Source: Janthinobacterium violaceinigrum
Lineage (GTDB): Bacteria > Pseudomonadota > Gammaproteobacteria > Burkholderiales > Burkholderiaceae_D
Direction of reading: 5' to 3'
Length of the DNA stretch: 64,000 nucleotides
Assembly: GCF_009208555.1 (NCBI RefSeq)
Contig: NZ_WFLI01000014.1
Span: forward strand, 62,001-126,000
Positions 62,823 through 64,000 of this stretch are shown piece after piece. Made by a program: the position numbers and the translations under genes. The first letter of the stretch is position 1; every line of letters starts with the position of its first letter. Under the pieces are notes generated by a model. It was not told the origin of the DNA. It worked only from the letters and a program-made list of their open reading frames with translations, and did no database searches.

Positions 62823-64000
62823 TTAACCCATCATTTGCAAAGTGGCATCAAACAAGGTATTCGCCACGGAAATGACTTTCATGTTTGCCTGGTACATATT
62901 CTGGAATTCCACCAGACTCATCGCTTCTTCATCCTTGTTCACGCCGCTGGTGGACTTCCAGTCGTCGATGGCTTGCGCGCGCACCGTATTGGACGTTTTC
63001 AGCAGGGCCTGGTTCTGCTGGCTGTAGATGGCCAGCTTGCCGACCAGTTGCGTATCCGCATCGCTCATCAGGACGGAACCTACCCAGCTGACGGTGATCG
63101 GCTGGTTCTTGATATCGATCAATTTCTGCAAGTTGCCGCTGTCGCCAGCCGCGCCCGTCAGCGACAGGGCCAGGTCCTTGGCGTTGAAGCCGGGGGTAAT
63201 GCTCAGCTTGCCATTGGTATAGACCAGCAGGGGGCCGCCCGTGGCGCCCGCCATGGTTTTGCCCAGTGCCAGCTGCGCGTTGACCTTGCCGGTCAGCTGA
63301 GTGGCCATGTCCTGCAGCGACTGCTGCAGCGGCTTCAGGGTATTTTGCTCGAACTCGCCCAGGCCGCCCATCTGGCCGCCGATGGCTACCGGATCGAGCG
63401 TGTACGAGGACTTGGCGAAATCGAGGCTCAGGGTTTGCTGGCCCGTGTTCGTCATGTTGCTGCTCAGGGTACCGGCCATGCTGCCGATGACCAGCGGCTG
63501 GCCCGATTTCAGCGAGACATTGCGCGAGCCGTCCGGCTGGTCGAGCACTTCGATGCCCATTTGCGCGGCCAGGCCGTCGATCAGCTGGTCGCGCGCATCC
63601 ATCAGCGACGACACATTCGTGCCCGCGGCCGTGGAAGTGCTGATGCGCTGGTTCAGCGCGGCGATATTGGCCAGGGTGGTATTGGCTTGCGGCACGATCG
63701 CGGCCCGTTGCTGCTGCACCGACAGCAACTGGTTGCTCATGACGGTGCTGATGCTGTTGAAGCGCTGCGCCATGGCGTCGGCGGAGGTGACGATCTGCTG
63801 GCGCAGCGGCGTCGACGTAGGGTCGACGGCGGAAGCATTGAGGGCGGCGAAAAAGCCGTCGATGCCGTTGCTGATGCTGGAAGCATCGTCGCCCATCACG
63901 CGCTCGAGCTGCGTCAGGTATGGCTGGGTCTGCGAACGGGCGCCCTGGTCCGATGCGGCGCGCCACATTTGCTGGCTTTTATAGGCATCGGCAAAGCGCA
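62823..64000 (-). CDS. flgK: Flagellar hook-associated protein 1, C-terminal part
   Basis: The frame is open through the window edge (reading RFADAYKSQQMW at the edge), so this is the C-terminal 392 residues of FlgK; the N terminus lies beyond 64000. Family features are LERVMGDDASSISNGIDGFF, ALNQRISTSTAAGTNVSSLM-type segments and the final helix EEAMSLVEFQNMYQANMKVI ending in TLFDATLQMMG. FlgK joins hook and filament with FlgL and is secreted by the flagellar export system. Confidence 0.95.
   Translation of the reverse strand, partial: RFADAYKSQQMWRAASDQGARSQTQPYLTQLERVMGDDASSISNGIDGFFAALNASAVDPTSTPLRQQIVTSADAMAQRFNSISTVMSNQLLSVQQQRAAIVPQANTTLANIAALNQRISTSTAAGTNVSSLMDARDQLIDGLAAQMGIEVLDQPDGSRNVSLKSGQPLVIGSMAGTLSSNMTNTGQQTLSLDFAKSSYTLDPVAIGGQMGGLGEFEQNTLKPLQQSLQDMATQLTGKVNAQLALGKTMAGATGGPLLVYTNGKLSITPGFNAKDLALSLTGAAGDSGNLQKLIDIKNQPITVSWVGSVLMSDADTQLVGKLAIYSQQNQALLKTSNTVRAQAIDDWKSTSGVNKDEEAMSLVEFQNMYQANMKVISVANTLFDATLQMMG

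Overview
The window is a high-GC chromosomal segment of a betaproteobacterium, most likely Oxalobacteraceae (Janthinobacterium/Massilia/Duganella type). That placement is inferred from several features: a glucose-type gts ABC operon, a small DUF3460 protein (a mainly betaproteobacterial family), a recC-recB-recD operon, many LysR regulators, a dCACHE chemoreceptor with a CheR-binding tail, and a flagellar flgK-flgL block. I see no rRNA, tRNA, CRISPR array, prophage or insertion sequence. The content looks like ordinary chromosome with one eroded toxin-antitoxin locus.

Layout. 1-3590: the end of a glucose/mannose-type ABC transporter operon (gtsA fragment, gtsB, gtsC, gtsD), closed by a strong bidirectional terminator. 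3609-6385: two tandem paralogous exported proteins with a ParB-like (ParBc_2) domain. 7118-8618: a TetR regulator divergent from a DHA2-type MFS exporter, with an operator over the exporter promoter. 8622-9857: a DUF885 protein. 10060-10530: an orphan HigA-like antitoxin behind a frameshifted remnant of its toxin.

10544-23854: a complete-looking myo-inositol locus. An RpiR-type regulator and two Gfo/Idh/MocA dehydrogenases lie on the minus strand. A divergent plus-strand operon encodes an uptake system (binding protein, permease, one-domain ATPase) and iolC-DUF2090, iolD, iolE, iolB and iolA. Together they can import inositol, oxidise it, dehydrate and hydrolyse the ring, isomerise and phosphorylate the product, cleave it (probably through the DUF2090 domain) and convert malonate semialdehyde to acetyl-CoA.

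23895-26718: a nitrate-sensing pair, nasT (ANTAR antiterminator) and nasS (sensor), with a sirohaem-pathway methyltransferase. A hairpin just before nasT has the A1/G4 hexaloop reported for ANTAR target RNAs. 26721-28715: an exported cyclase divergent from a LysR regulator. 28857-31895: a CHASE-PAS hybrid histidine kinase with its own receiver and HPt domains. 31971-41021: recC-recB-recD with overlapping reading frames.

41026-60699: mixed housekeeping, signalling and envelope genes. They include DoxX, a chemoreceptor, LysR plus an EamA exporter, a PBP7-type endopeptidase, a LytS/LytTR two-component pair, DsrE, molbindin, an orphan sulfate-binding protein, a GNAT acetyltransferase, a class II glutamine amidotransferase, a degenerate EAL protein, a Tat-exported DUF882 lipoprotein, DUF3460, LysR with a PACE efflux protein, a PAS-GGDEF-EAL protein and a family 9 glycosyltransferase. 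60852-64000: the minus-strand end of a flagellar operon, flgK (cut by the window edge), flgL and an unrecognised coiled-coil protein.

Most genes follow one codon and composition style. Very long open frames antisense to recC, recB, recD and the hybrid kinase are composition artefacts and are not annotated. All calls come from reading sequence and translations by eye; no database search was run.
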